Both the position numbers and the translations under genes were made by a program. From DASRDU01 sp035652435 (GTDB taxonomy: Bacteria; Acidobacteriota; Blastocatellia; RBC074), in contig DASRDU010000037.1 in NCBI GenBank assembly GCA_035652435.1, positions 1 through 64,000 of the forward strand: a stretch of 64,000 bases of DNA, read 5' to 3'. Positions 56,710-64,000 of the stretch are shown here, piece after piece (position 1 is the first letter of the stretch; every line of letters starts with the position of its first letter). Below the pieces are notes generated by a model, which did not search any database, was not told where the DNA came from, and saw only the letters and a program-made list of their open reading frames with translations.

Positions 56710-59346
56710 ATGCGACCTTTTGCGAAAAAGAAGCGCCGCCGGCTGCGGTGGGTCATCGTGGCTTATCTCGCGCTGCTCGTCGTGTCGCATCTCGTGCGCC
56801 TGTTCCGCCCGGCGGAAGTCGTTACCGGCGGCGAAAATAAAATGGAAGTGCAGGCCGTCAAGGGCGAGCGTCTCCTCAATCAGCCGGTCAGCATTGCTTA
56901 CCTGACGTTCAACTCCGAAGCCGGCGATTCGCGCCCGGTGATCGTGATGCTGCACGGCAGCCCCGGCGAGGCTGATGACTTCCGTTCGCTCGGCCCGCGG
57001 CTGGCCGCAAACTACCGGCTCATCGCCCCCGACCTGCCGGGCTTCGGCTATTCGACCAGTCACATTCCCGATTACTCATTCCGCGCACACGCGCGTTACC
57101 TGCTTGAGATGCTCGACAAGCTGAAGGTCGAGCGCGCTCACCTGATCGCCTTCAGCATGGGCGGCGGGGTCGCCCTCAGTCTGGCAGACATCGCGCCGGA
57201 GCGCGTCGCCTCGATCACCATGCTCTCGGCCATCGGCGTGCAGGAGATGGAGATGTTCGGCGATTACCACCTCAACCACGCGATCCACGGGATTCAGCTC
57301 GCCGGGTTCTGGTGGCTGCAGGAAGGCGTGCCGCACTTCGGTTATCTGCCGACGACGATGGCGATGTCCTACGCGCGCAACTTTTATGACTCGGACCAGC
57401 GGCCGTTGCGCGCGATCCTCGCGCGTTACGGCGGCCCGATGCAGATCATTCACGGGCGCCACGACCCGCTCGTGCCGGTCGAGGCGGCCGTCGAACATCA
57501 CCGGCTGGTGCCCCAGAGCGAATTGAAGCTGACCGACGAAAGCCACTTCATGGTTTTTGCGCGCGGGCAGATGCTCAGCCCCCTGATCAGCGATTTCGTC
57601 AACCGCGCGGAGCAGGGGACTGCACAGACGCGCGCCACCGCCGACCCGGCGCGCGTGGCCGAGGCGGCGCAGCCATTCAATACTGCGAACCTGCCGAAGA
57701 TCATCGGCGTCACGGCATTCGTGCTGCTGCTGATGATCATTGCGGCGACGCTCGTGAGCGAAGACCTGACGACGATCAGCGTCGGCGTGATGGTGGCGCA
57801 GGGCAGAGTCGGGTTCCTGTTCGGCACCATCGCCTGCTTCCTCGGCATTTTCATCGGCGACATCATGCTCTTTCTGGCGGGCCGCTGGCTCGGGCGTCCG
57901 GCGCTCGCCCGCGCGCCGCTCAAATGGCTGCTGCGCCCCGAGGCGGTCGAGAGAAGCTCGGCCTGGTTTTCGCGCAAAGGCGTTGTCGTGATTGCGGCGA
58001 GCCGCTTCCTGCCCGGCGCGAGGCTGCCGACTTACTTTGCCGCCGGGCTGCTCAACACGAGTTTCTGGTGGTTCACTTTTTACTTCGCGCTGGCCTGCGC
58101 GGTCTGGACGCCTCTGCTCGTCGGACTGTCGGCAGTGCTCGGCGCGGAAGCGGTCAAAAGCGCCTTCTTCGGCGGACAGCATTTTCTTCTCAAAGTTCTG
58201 GTCATCGGTTTCCTGCTGATGGTTGTGGTGAGGCTGCTCCTGCGGCTGGCGACGTGGCGCGGGCGGCGGATGCTGGTCTCGTCGTGGCGGAGGCTCGTGC
58301 GCTGGGAGTTCTGGCCGCTGTGGGCCTTCTACCCGCCAATCATCTGCTACATCGTCTGGCTGGCCTTGAAGCATCGCAGCCTGACGCTCTTCACCGCTTC
58401 AAACCCGGCGATCCCGGCCGGCGGTTTTGTCGGCGAATCGAAGATGGAAATCCTCAGGGGGCTTGCGGGCGCCGACGGGTTCATCGCGCGGGCTGAACTG
58501 ATTCCCGCTTCGCCGAGCGCCGCCGAGCGTGTGGCTCAGGCGAAGAAGTTTATGACTGAGCATCAGCTTGGTTTCCCGGTCGTCCTCAAACCCGACGCGG
58601 GGCAGCGCGGGGCGGGCGTGCAGGTCGTCAGATCGGAGCGCGAGCTGGAGGGTTTTTTCCGCGGCTTCGGCGAAGACGCGATCATTCAGGAGTACGCGCC
58701 CGGCAATGAGTTCGGCGTGTTTTACTACCGCTACCCGGACGAGACCCGGGGGCGAGTCTTTTCGATCACGGAAAAACGCTTCCCCGTGGTGACGGGCGAC
58801 GGCACGAGTACGCTCGAGCAGCTGATTCTGAACGACGAGCGGGCCGTCTGCATGTCGCGCTTTTATTGCGAGAAGCAGAAAGACCGGTTGTGGGATGTCC
58901 CCGAACAGGGCGAGAAGATCCAGCTGGTCGAACTCGGCACGCATTGTCGCGGCGCGATCTTTCTTGACGGCGGTTATCTCAAAACTGACGCGCTGGAAGC
59001 CGCGATTGATCGCGTCAGCCGCGGCTTCGACGGGTTTCACTTCGGCAGGTACGACATCCGGGTGCCTTCGGTCGAGGCTTTCAGGGAGGGCCGGGATTTC
59101 AAGGTCATCGAACTCAACGGCGTGACTTCGGAGGCGACCCACATCTACGACCCGAAAAACAGCCTGTTTACCGGGTACCGGGTGTTATTCGAGCAGTGGC
59201 GCATCGCCTTCGAGATTGGCGCGCAGAACCGCCGTCGCGGCGCGAAGCCGGCGACGCTGCGGGAACTCGTCAGAATGATGATTGAATTCAGAGAGCGCTC
59301 CGATTCGTCCGCGCGCCAGCCGCGCCCGGGTTTGCAGACAGGCTGA
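56710..59346 (+). CDS. Fusion of alpha/beta-hydrolase, VTT/DedA membrane domain and ATP-grasp ligase
   Basis: An 878-residue three-part protein. After an N-terminal membrane helix (about 13-32) comes an alpha/beta-hydrolase (about 60-310) with nucleophile FSMGGG (Ser near 149), Asp in HGRHDPLVP (near 251) and His in DESHFMVF (near 277). A VTT/SNARE-associated DedA-like domain follows (about 335-490, SRFLPGARLPTYFAAGL), then a linker helix. An ATP-grasp domain lies at about 555-840 with FPVVLKPDAGQRGAGV, IIQEYAPGNEFGVFY and a metal-binding VIELNGVTSEATH. VTT proteins flip or move lipids, and ATP-grasp enzymes ligate a carboxylate to an amine, so a membrane-bound lipid-processing enzyme is likely. 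ATG 56710 with GAGGGAC upstream is preferred; an in-frame Met at 56653 overlaps the previous gene. Confidence 0.87.
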   Translation: MRPFAKKKRRRLRWVIVAYLALLVVSHLVRLFRPAEVVTGGENKMEVQAVKGERLLNQPVSIAYLTFNSEAGDSRPVIVMLHGSPGEADDFRSLGPRLAANYRLIAPDLPGFGYSTSHIPDYSFRAHARYLLEMLDKLKVERAHLIAFSMGGGVALSLADIAPERVASITMLSAIGVQEMEMFGDYHLNHAIHGIQLAGFWWLQEGVPHFGYLPTTMAMSYARNFYDSDQRPLRAILARYGGPMQIIHGRHDPLVPVEAAVEHHRLVPQSELKLTDESHFMVFARGQMLSPLISDFVNRAEQGTAQTRATADPARVAEAAQPFNTANLPKIIGVTAFVLLLMIIAATLVSEDLTTISVGVMVAQGRVGFLFGTIACFLGIFIGDIMLFLAGRWLGRPALARAPLKWLLRPEAVERSSAWFSRKGVVVIAASRFLPGARLPTYFAAGLLNTSFWWFTFYFALACAVWTPLLVGLSAVLGAEAVKSAFFGGQHFLLKVLVIGFLLMVVVRLLLRLATWRGRRMLVSSWRRLVRWEFWPLWAFYPPIICYIVWLALKHRSLTLFTASNPAIPAGGFVGESKMEILRGLAGADGFIARAELIPASPSAAERVAQAKKFMTEHQLGFPVVLKPDAGQRGAGVQVVRSERELEGFFRGFGEDAIIQEYAPGNEFGVFYYRYPDETRGRVFSITEKRFPVVTGDGTSTLEQLILNDERAVCMSRFYCEKQKDRLWDVPEQGEKIQLVELGTHCRGAIFLDGGYLKTDALEAAIDRVSRGFDGFHFGRYDIRVPSVEAFREGRDFKVIELNGVTSEATHIYDPKNSLFTGYRVLFEQWRIAFEIGAQNRRRGAKPATLRELVRMMIEFRERSDSSARQPRPGLQTG

Positions 59347-59769
59347 TTCGGGACTTCAGGCAGTCCCGGAGAGCAGGCAGGAAATTTCGTCGGCCACCCC
59401 CAGTGACCAGACCTCCTGCAAAAGTGAGCCGGACTTCAAAGCCGGGCGCCGCCAGAAGAGACTGAAGTAGCAAAAGCCGGTCATCCCTGAAAGGGCTTTT
59501 GCAGAAGGTCTGCTGTACCGGCATGTAGTGATGAGAGTTCATGGGTTCCCGCCACCGCTCAGATCAATAATATCTCTGAAACAAAAACCATTTCTCCTTT
59601 GGGATCAACATCAAACCTTCGACGGTGCGGTGGAAGTGTAATGGAAGCGCACTGGAAGCCGTCGGGAAATCAAGCCTGGTAGATTCGGCCGCATCACACA
59701 CAAACAGCACCTCCCCCCTGACTAAGAGCAGTCCTGACGCGCGTGACGTGTGATTAAGGAAGGCGGGCG
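59347..59769. other. Intergenic region after the lipid operon
   Basis: About 420 bp with no supported gene, hairpin terminator or repeat recognised. It should contain the promoter of the DsrE-like cluster. Confidence 0.45.
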
Positions 59770-59994
59770 ATGAGACTTTACAACTCATTCCTCATCCGCT
59801 GCTGGCTCGTCGAGGACCGACCGCAGAATGAGCGGGCGGCCTTCGAGGTCGAACACATTCAAACCGGCGAGCATCTGCGGACGACGAACCTGACGGAAGC
59901 CTGTGACTGGATGACGAGCGCCTGCCGGACGGCCAGACCCGGGGGACGGCTTTCGGCCCCACACGCGGGCCGGGAATCTGACAACGAACAATAA
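59770..59994 (+). CDS. Hypothetical 74-residue protein preceding the DsrE-like genes
   Basis: It starts MRLYNSFLIRCWLVEDRPQN and contains FEVEHIQTGEHLRTTNLTEA, a pattern seen in small conserved proteins of unknown function. Three Cys residues and two Trp are present. There is no signal peptide or membrane helix. It lies 23 bp upstream of the first DsrE-like gene on the same strand, so it is probably cotranscribed with it. GGAAGGCGGGCG precedes the ATG. Confidence 0.6.
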   Translation: MRLYNSFLIRCWLVEDRPQNERAAFEVEHIQTGEHLRTTNLTEACDWMTSACRTARPGGRLSAPHAGRESDNEQ

Positions 59995-60017
59995 CCGAAC
60001 GATCAGGGAGATTGAGT

Positions 60018-60341
60018 ATGAGCAGCTATGTGTTGATCGAATCGCGCGACCCGTTTGAGTCCCGCGACACGCAGTTCATCGCGGAAACTGCGACGGCCCT
60101 GCGCCAGCGTGGCCACGAAGTGACGGTCTTTCTGGTACAGAACGGCGTCCTCGCCGCGCGCAAACAGGCGAAGGCGCCCGGGCTTCAGCAGCTGGCCGGT
60201 GCCGGAGTGCGGCTACTGGCCGATGACTTCTCGCTGCGGGAGCGCGGCATCACGGCGGCGGAATCCGGCGTCGCCGAATCGAACATTGACGCGCTCGTGG
60301 ACCTGCTGGTCGAGCCCGGCACCAAAGCCATCTGGCACTAA
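60018..60341 (+). CDS. DsrE-like protein 1 (no cysteine)
   Basis: A 107-residue alpha/beta protein with the DsrE/TusD-type pattern: MSSYVLIESRDPFESRDTQF (first strand and loop), a helix with ATALRQRGHEVTVFLVQNGV, and a C-terminal GTKAIWH. It lacks cysteine, so it cannot itself carry a persulfide and is probably a structural partner of the next protein, as in heteromeric TusBCD/DsrEFH complexes. The ATG at 60018 follows CAGGGAGAT; an upstream TTG is less likely. It is the second gene of the cluster. Confidence 0.75.
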   Translation: MSSYVLIESRDPFESRDTQFIAETATALRQRGHEVTVFLVQNGVLAARKQAKAPGLQQLAGAGVRLLADDFSLRERGITAAESGVAESNIDALVDLLVEPGTKAIWH

Positions 60342-60351
60342 AGGAGGACTT

Positions 60352-60759
60352 ATGACTGAGCGAACACTGAATCTGGCGCTGATGGACGCGCCTTACGAAT
60401 CGGCGGCCTCGACCACGGCCTTTCGCATCATCGCCTCGGCCCTCGGGAAAGGCATCCACGTCAACGTCTTCGCCTACGAAGGCGCCGTCAGTCTGACGAT
60501 CAAAGATCAGGCCCCGCACGCCAACCCGGTCAAGGGCACTTCAATCGAAGAGGAAGACCACCCGACGACGAAAAATTTCGTCGCGGCGCTGCTCGAGATG
60601 GGCAAAGACAATCCGTTGCTCGCGTGGGTCAATTGCGGCCTGTGCGTGGACGAGCGCGGCGCGGGCAACTGGATCGAGGGCGTCAAACGCGGCGGGCCGG
60701 GCGATTTCCTGAAGATGGCCGAAGCGTCCACCAGCACTCTGGTCATTCCGACGAGGTAA
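60352..60759 (+). CDS. DsrE-like protein 2 with candidate sulfur-carrier cysteines
   Basis: A 135-residue protein of the DsrE/TusD fold. LALMDAPYESAASTTAFRII begins the domain, and VNCGLCVDERGAG near residue 87 carries two cysteines where DsrE and TusD have their persulfide Cys. A role in sulfur relay (tRNA thiolation or sulfur oxidation) is inferred from the family; no dsrAB, tusE or other sulfur gene is in the window. AAGGAGG 4 bp before the ATG at 60352. It lies 10 bp after DsrE-like 1. Confidence 0.78.
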   Translation: MTERTLNLALMDAPYESAASTTAFRIIASALGKGIHVNVFAYEGAVSLTIKDQAPHANPVKGTSIEEEDHPTTKNFVAALLEMGKDNPLLAWVNCGLCVDERGAGNWIEGVKRGGPGDFLKMAEASTSTLVIPTR

Positions 60760-60814
60760 GGAGTCAGCAATCCCGTCACCGACGAATCCTGAGAACGATG
60801 AAAATGGCGGGGTG

Positions 60815-60900
60815 ATGTCCGACAAGCTGGCAGCTTGTCGTCTGTTCCCGCCAAGGGCCATTACCGGAAGATCGCGACAAGCTGGCAGCTTGTCGGACAT
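60815..60900. repeat. Pair of palindromes between DsrE-like genes
   Basis: The near-palindrome GACAAGCTGGCAGCTTGTC occurs at about 60821-60839 and again at 60876-60894. The flanking ATGTCC and GGACAT extend the pair into one large inverted repeat, 60815-60840 with 60875-60900, around a 34-nt loop. Confidence 0.88.
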
Positions 60901-60918
60901 TTTCAGCGGAGGCAGCGA

Positions 60919-61296
60919 ATGAAAATCCTGAACATTGTGGAGACAGCCTATCGCGCGACCCTGGAGGAACAGGATGACACTATCCTCTGGCTCAGCCGCG
61001 CCCTCAAAAACGCGGGGGCCGACCTCTCAGTGCTGTTGCGGGGCAATGCCGTGAACTACGTCGTCAGGCAGGAATGCCCGCGCCTCTCGATCGGCACCGT
61101 CAGCATCAATCATCCCGCCCGGCCGAATGAGGACATCACGAGTCTCCGGGAAAAGGGCGTGAAGGTCTCGGCCGTGCAGGAAGATTTGCAGGAGCGCGGG
61201 ATCGAGTCCGGGAACTGCATCCCCGGCGTCGAGATGATCCGCCGGAGCGACCTGGCCGGGATGCTCGAAGAATACGATCAGGTCTGGCACTGGTGA
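60919..61296 (+). CDS. DsrE-like protein 3
   Basis: A 125-residue protein starting MKILNIVETAYRATLEEQDD, with DsrE-like strands and ending in EEYDQVWHW, similar to the end of DsrE-like 1. Cysteines in RQECPRL and SGNCIPG are candidates for sulfur binding; the second lies in the loop where DsrE-type proteins hold functional residues. GCGGAGGCAGCG precedes the ATG. It is separated from the second gene by the palindrome pair, so its expression may be set apart. Together the three resemble a reduced DsrEFH/TusBCD set. Confidence 0.72.
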   Translation: MKILNIVETAYRATLEEQDDTILWLSRALKNAGADLSVLLRGNAVNYVVRQECPRLSIGTVSINHPARPNEDITSLREKGVKVSAVQEDLQERGIESGNCIPGVEMIRRSDLAGMLEEYDQVWHW

Positions 61297-61333
61297 TCGC
61301 TGGGAACGGAGGTTAGTGGCTCAGTCGTGAGAG

Positions 61334-61405
61334 CGTTTGGAGTACCGCCTTCAGGCGGGGTTTATCTGTCGCTGAAAACCCCGCCTGAAGGCGGTACTCC
61401 AAACG
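61334..61405. repeat. Intergenic copy of the palindrome found in the kinase gene
   Basis: 30-bp arms (61334-61363, 61376-61405) are exact complements around a 12-nt loop. The core GGAGTACCGCCTTCAGGCGG is shared with 41596-41680. It lies between the third DsrE-like gene and the convergent LRR-Roc-COR-TIR gene. Confidence 0.92.
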
Positions 61406-61479
61406 TCCGTCTCTCCGGGCCGTCCGGCACGGAAAGCCTCCCTTTATTCAAAAGGCGATTTGGTGGCCACCCGGAGCAA

Positions 61480-64000
61480 TCAACTGGCGCGCGCGTCTTT
61501 CGTCTTTCGCAACTCTGCTGCCACCTTCTCAATGCCATCAGCCACGCTGCGCCACGCAGAGTCTTTGTTTTTCCACTTATCAACCGACTTGCCCTTGTCC
61601 GGCAACGCTTGCAGCCTGGCAAACGGCGCGGTTTCCCATTTGCAATCGCGGATGATGACTGGGATCACACACGCTTCGCCCTTCTCGTGCCGTTCCAGTG
61701 CGCGTGTCATCTCGATTTCCCAGCAATACTTCGACGCGATGAAATCAGCACTGACCAGCAATAACACGATCTTTGCCTGTTCCAGGTTGGCATCAATTAC
61801 ATCTGCCCATTCCGTGCCCGGCTTGATCAACCGGTCGTGCCACGTCGCTATCAGCCCCTGCCGTTGCAGCAATTTCAAATGCGGGTCTAACGCCAGCCGA
61901 AACCGCTCATCCTTATGCGCGTAGCTGATGAAGACGCGCACCGGCTCTTCGCGCATCTCTGCCAAGGCCTCACGCCGATCTTCACGACGGCGCGTGCCAG
62001 CAAGGTCTACGCCATTGAGATGTTGCTGCACATCCACCTGAATGATTTTGCCGCCCACGACTTTGGTGAACTCTTTGATGTTGTTCTGTTCGTAAACCAG
62101 CAGCTCCTGATAGGTCACTGCCTCATCGGAATACTCGACCAGCGGCACCAGTTCCGCCGGTTTGAATTTCAGATCAGCGTGGATGCGCTCGAAATCCGAG
62201 CGGATGACAGCCAGCAGACGGCGGCGCGCCTCCGTTTTGCCCGTCACGTGAATGAAGACCTTCCTGTCCGCCACGTCAGCCTTGACCAGCGCGCGCCCTT
62301 CTTCAAAGCGCAGAATCACGCCCGTGCGCCAACGGTGTTCGCCTTCGCTCAGACTGTGCGTGCGCACAATGAAGCGCGGCAGCAGGCCTTCGGGCAACAC
62401 CTCGTATTCGTAGCGGAAGTTCAGACACTCCGCCGGGTTGAATTCGCCTGCGGCTTCCGGCTCCTGTATGTCGAGCAGTTCGGGGATCAGATAGTGCGTG
62501 TCGCTGTCGGGGAACGTGAAGCACAACTCGAACTTTTTCATCAGGTCGAGTACGAACGGGTGCATGTTCACTGGGTAGTCTTTGGCTGGCAGGATGTCTT
62601 TCAAATCGCGCACGCGTAATTCGCCGTGTTTGTTGGCCAGTTGTGGAGCGTTAAGGATCGCGTAAATCCCTTCGGTCACCCACTGCGGTTTCAGCACGTG
62701 CGTATCCTGCAACCGTTCGTCTTCGCGGAAATTGAGCATGACGCCCAGATCATGCAGGTAGCGCCCCAAGAGGTTCTGTTCGGCTTCTGATTTCACCTTC
62801 AGCTTGCGACACGCTTTGCGGTATTCGTCGAAGCTGACGAAATTCTTGCGCACGCGGGGCAGATGATCTTTGACAGCAAACCATTCTGACGGGAACCCGT
62901 CGCGCAGGTGCGGCAGCGCGTTGATTTCGTCTTTGATGCAGTGGTGCAATTCATCAATGCCCAGACGATCATCGCAATCGGTCTTGAGAAAGCCACGAAT
63001 GAATGGATATTTGCCCTGCAACTGGCGCTGGTTCACCTCGCAGGGATGTTCGCGCTGCTTGTTGAGTACGACCAGCACGGGCGATTCGCCGCTGAAACTT
63101 TCGATCATCTTCAACCAGTATTCGGCGTCCTGATCCGCGCTACCTTCGCGTCCGCTCAGCACCAGCAGGTAGAGGCTGCGCCGCGTGAGGAAGAATTGAT
63201 GCGTCGCGTGCATGATTTCCTGCCCGCCGAAATCCCAGACGTTCAGGTGCGCTTGTTCGCCGTTGGGCAGCGGCACATCCCAGCGGGTGATCCTAATGCC
63301 TTCGGTCTTCTTCTCCTTCCCGAAGGTGTTATGCACCAGCCGATTGACCAGCGACGTTTTGCCCACTGCGCCGCGCCCGACCAGAATCAGTTTGGCTTCG
63401 AGCAGCGGGCGTTTGGGACGGAAATAATAATCGAGAATTTCTGCTGGATTTGCAGGGCCTGAACCTTCATTTTTCTCTTTTAGGGTTGGCCCCAAGATTT
63501 CTGCCGGAATGCTGAGGTCAGGATTCTCATGCAGATAGAGTTCTTTCAGCGCAATGCACTGACGAAGCGCCTCCGGCAAATGCTGTAGTTGATTGTTAAA
63601 GAGCGAAAGCGATCTGAGCTGGCGCAATTCACCCAGCGAGGCAGGCATTTCCCTGAGTTGATTGTTGCTTAGCCTGAGATGTTGAAGCCGATGTAAGTTA
63701 CCCAACGCGGCGGATATCTCCTGCAGTTGGTTGCGAAAAAGAAAAAGCCATATAAGCTGTCGCAACTCGCCGAGTGCTGCGGGCACTTCCCGCAGTTGAT
63801 TGTCGCTGAGATGAAGCTCCTGAAGTTGCTGCAACTCGCCCAGCGCGGCGGGCACTTTCTGCAATTGATTGCCGCTGAGATGAAGCGATTTAAGCTGTCG
63901 CAACTCGCCGAGTGCTGCGGGCACTTCCCGCAGTTGATTGCTGCTGAGATGAAGAATTTGAAGGTCCTGCAACTCGCCCAGCGCGGCGGGCACTTCTGTC
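61480..64000 (-). CDS. LRR-Roc-COR protein with C-terminal TIR domain (5' end outside window)
   Basis: More than 837 residues are visible; the N-terminus lies beyond the window. At least six 23-residue leucine-rich repeats (VPAALGELRQLKSLHLSGNQ type) are followed by a Roc GTPase: Walker A GRGAVGKTS near nucleotides 63345-63375, WDFGGQE switch II and VLNKQ base recognition. A COR domain comes next (about 430-670 of the visible part), then a TIR domain at the end (VRVFISYAHKDERF, a SKYCWEIEM segment with the Glu expected in TIR NADases). Such Roco-TIR proteins are suspected bacterial immune or cell-death sensors, in which ligand binding and GTP control NAD-cleaving TIR activity; that role is inferred. 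Confidence 0.92.
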   Translation of the reverse strand, partial: TEVPAALGELQDLQILHLSSNQLREVPAALGELRQLKSLHLSGNQLQKVPAALGELQQLQELHLSDNQLREVPAALGELRQLIWLFLFRNQLQEISAALGNLHRLQHLRLSNNQLREMPASLGELRQLRSLSLFNNQLQHLPEALRQCIALKELYLHENPDLSIPAEILGPTLKEKNEGSGPANPAEILDYYFRPKRPLLEAKLILVGRGAVGKTSLVNRLVHNTFGKEKKTEGIRITRWDVPLPNGEQAHLNVWDFGGQEIMHATHQFFLTRRSLYLLVLSGREGSADQDAEYWLKMIESFSGESPVLVVLNKQREHPCEVNQRQLQGKYPFIRGFLKTDCDDRLGIDELHHCIKDEINALPHLRDGFPSEWFAVKDHLPRVRKNFVSFDEYRKACRKLKVKSEAEQNLLGRYLHDLGVMLNFREDERLQDTHVLKPQWVTEGIYAILNAPQLANKHGELRVRDLKDILPAKDYPVNMHPFVLDLMKKFELCFTFPDSDTHYLIPELLDIQEPEAAGEFNPAECLNFRYEYEVLPEGLLPRFIVRTHSLSEGEHRWRTGVILRFEEGRALVKADVADRKVFIHVTGKTEARRRLLAVIRSDFERIHADLKFKPAELVPLVEYSDEAVTYQELLVYEQNNIKEFTKVVGGKIIQVDVQQHLNGVDLAGTRRREDRREALAEMREEPVRVFISYAHKDERFRLALDPHLKLLQRQGLIATWHDRLIKPGTEWADVIDANLEQAKIVLLLVSADFIASKYCWEIEMTRALERHEKGEACVIPVIIRDCKWETAPFARLQALPDKGKSVDKWKNKDSAWRSVADGIEKVAAELRKTKDARAS

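Noticed and set aside
57076..58374. A 432-codon minus-strand frame inside the hydrolase-VTT-ATP-grasp gene
   Set aside because: The composition is Arg/Gln/His-rich and low in structure; the plus strand carries intact catalytic motifs throughout.

Overview
The window looks like a piece of an Acidobacteriota chromosome, most probably from the Blastocatellia side. The evidence is circumstantial: a GC-rich background, a carboxypeptidase-regulatory-domain TonB-type outer-membrane receptor, very large Ser/Thr kinases carrying FlgO/TolB-like, TPR and PD40 modules next to an ECF sigma factor, several DinB-like proteins, and many intergenic long inverted repeats. No rRNA, tRNA or CRISPR array was seen, so the assignment is an inference.

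Layout. 1-2949: the end of an IS3-family element abuts, and probably truncates, an MmeI-like single-chain restriction-modification enzyme. 3364-9365: a small exported protein, a TonB-type receptor translationally coupled to a DinG helicase, and a secreted DinB-like protein. 9448-18745: queE and queC (7-deazaguanine synthesis) split by an AT-rich orphan, then exported proteins (TPR, peptidoglycan-binding-like, a Tat-exported Gfo/Idh oxidoreductase, an OmpA-like barrel protein). 18931-24824: recJ, diverging from a type IV pilus assembly cluster (PilN, PilO, PilP-like, pseudopilin), followed by an isolated unit for a 32-residue lysine-rich peptide. 25052-33571: housekeeping genes (galE, rsmD, coaD, an aminotransferase, rnr, rnz) plus a cytochrome c-like lipoprotein and a cupin.

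33649-37827 is the clearest mobile structure: 23-bp perfect terminal inverted repeats flanked by 12-bp perfect direct repeats, enclosing a DUF3494 (ice-binding-like) surface protein and a small unknown gene, with no transposase. 37860-44955 is an ECF sigma / giant kinase / membrane-DUF2891 operon on the minus strand; the kinase gene contains a 35-bp-arm palindrome read in frame, related to an intergenic palindrome at 61334. 45668-49221 is an oxidative pentose-phosphate cluster (rpiB, gnd, a probably frameshifted membrane gene, zwf). 49294-53471 holds a second kinase and a glycogen-debranching-type glucosidase.

53843-59346 is a tightly overlapped five-gene operon: an OlsB-like acyltransferase, a PlsC/OlsA-like acyltransferase, a DinB-like protein, a TANGO2/NRDE protein and an alpha/beta-hydrolase + VTT/DedA + ATP-grasp fusion. 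It looks like a lipid-making or lipid-modifying system with a new combination of parts. 59770-61296 encodes three DsrE-like proteins. The window ends inside a minus-strand LRR-Roc-COR-TIR protein, a possible immune-type signalling protein.
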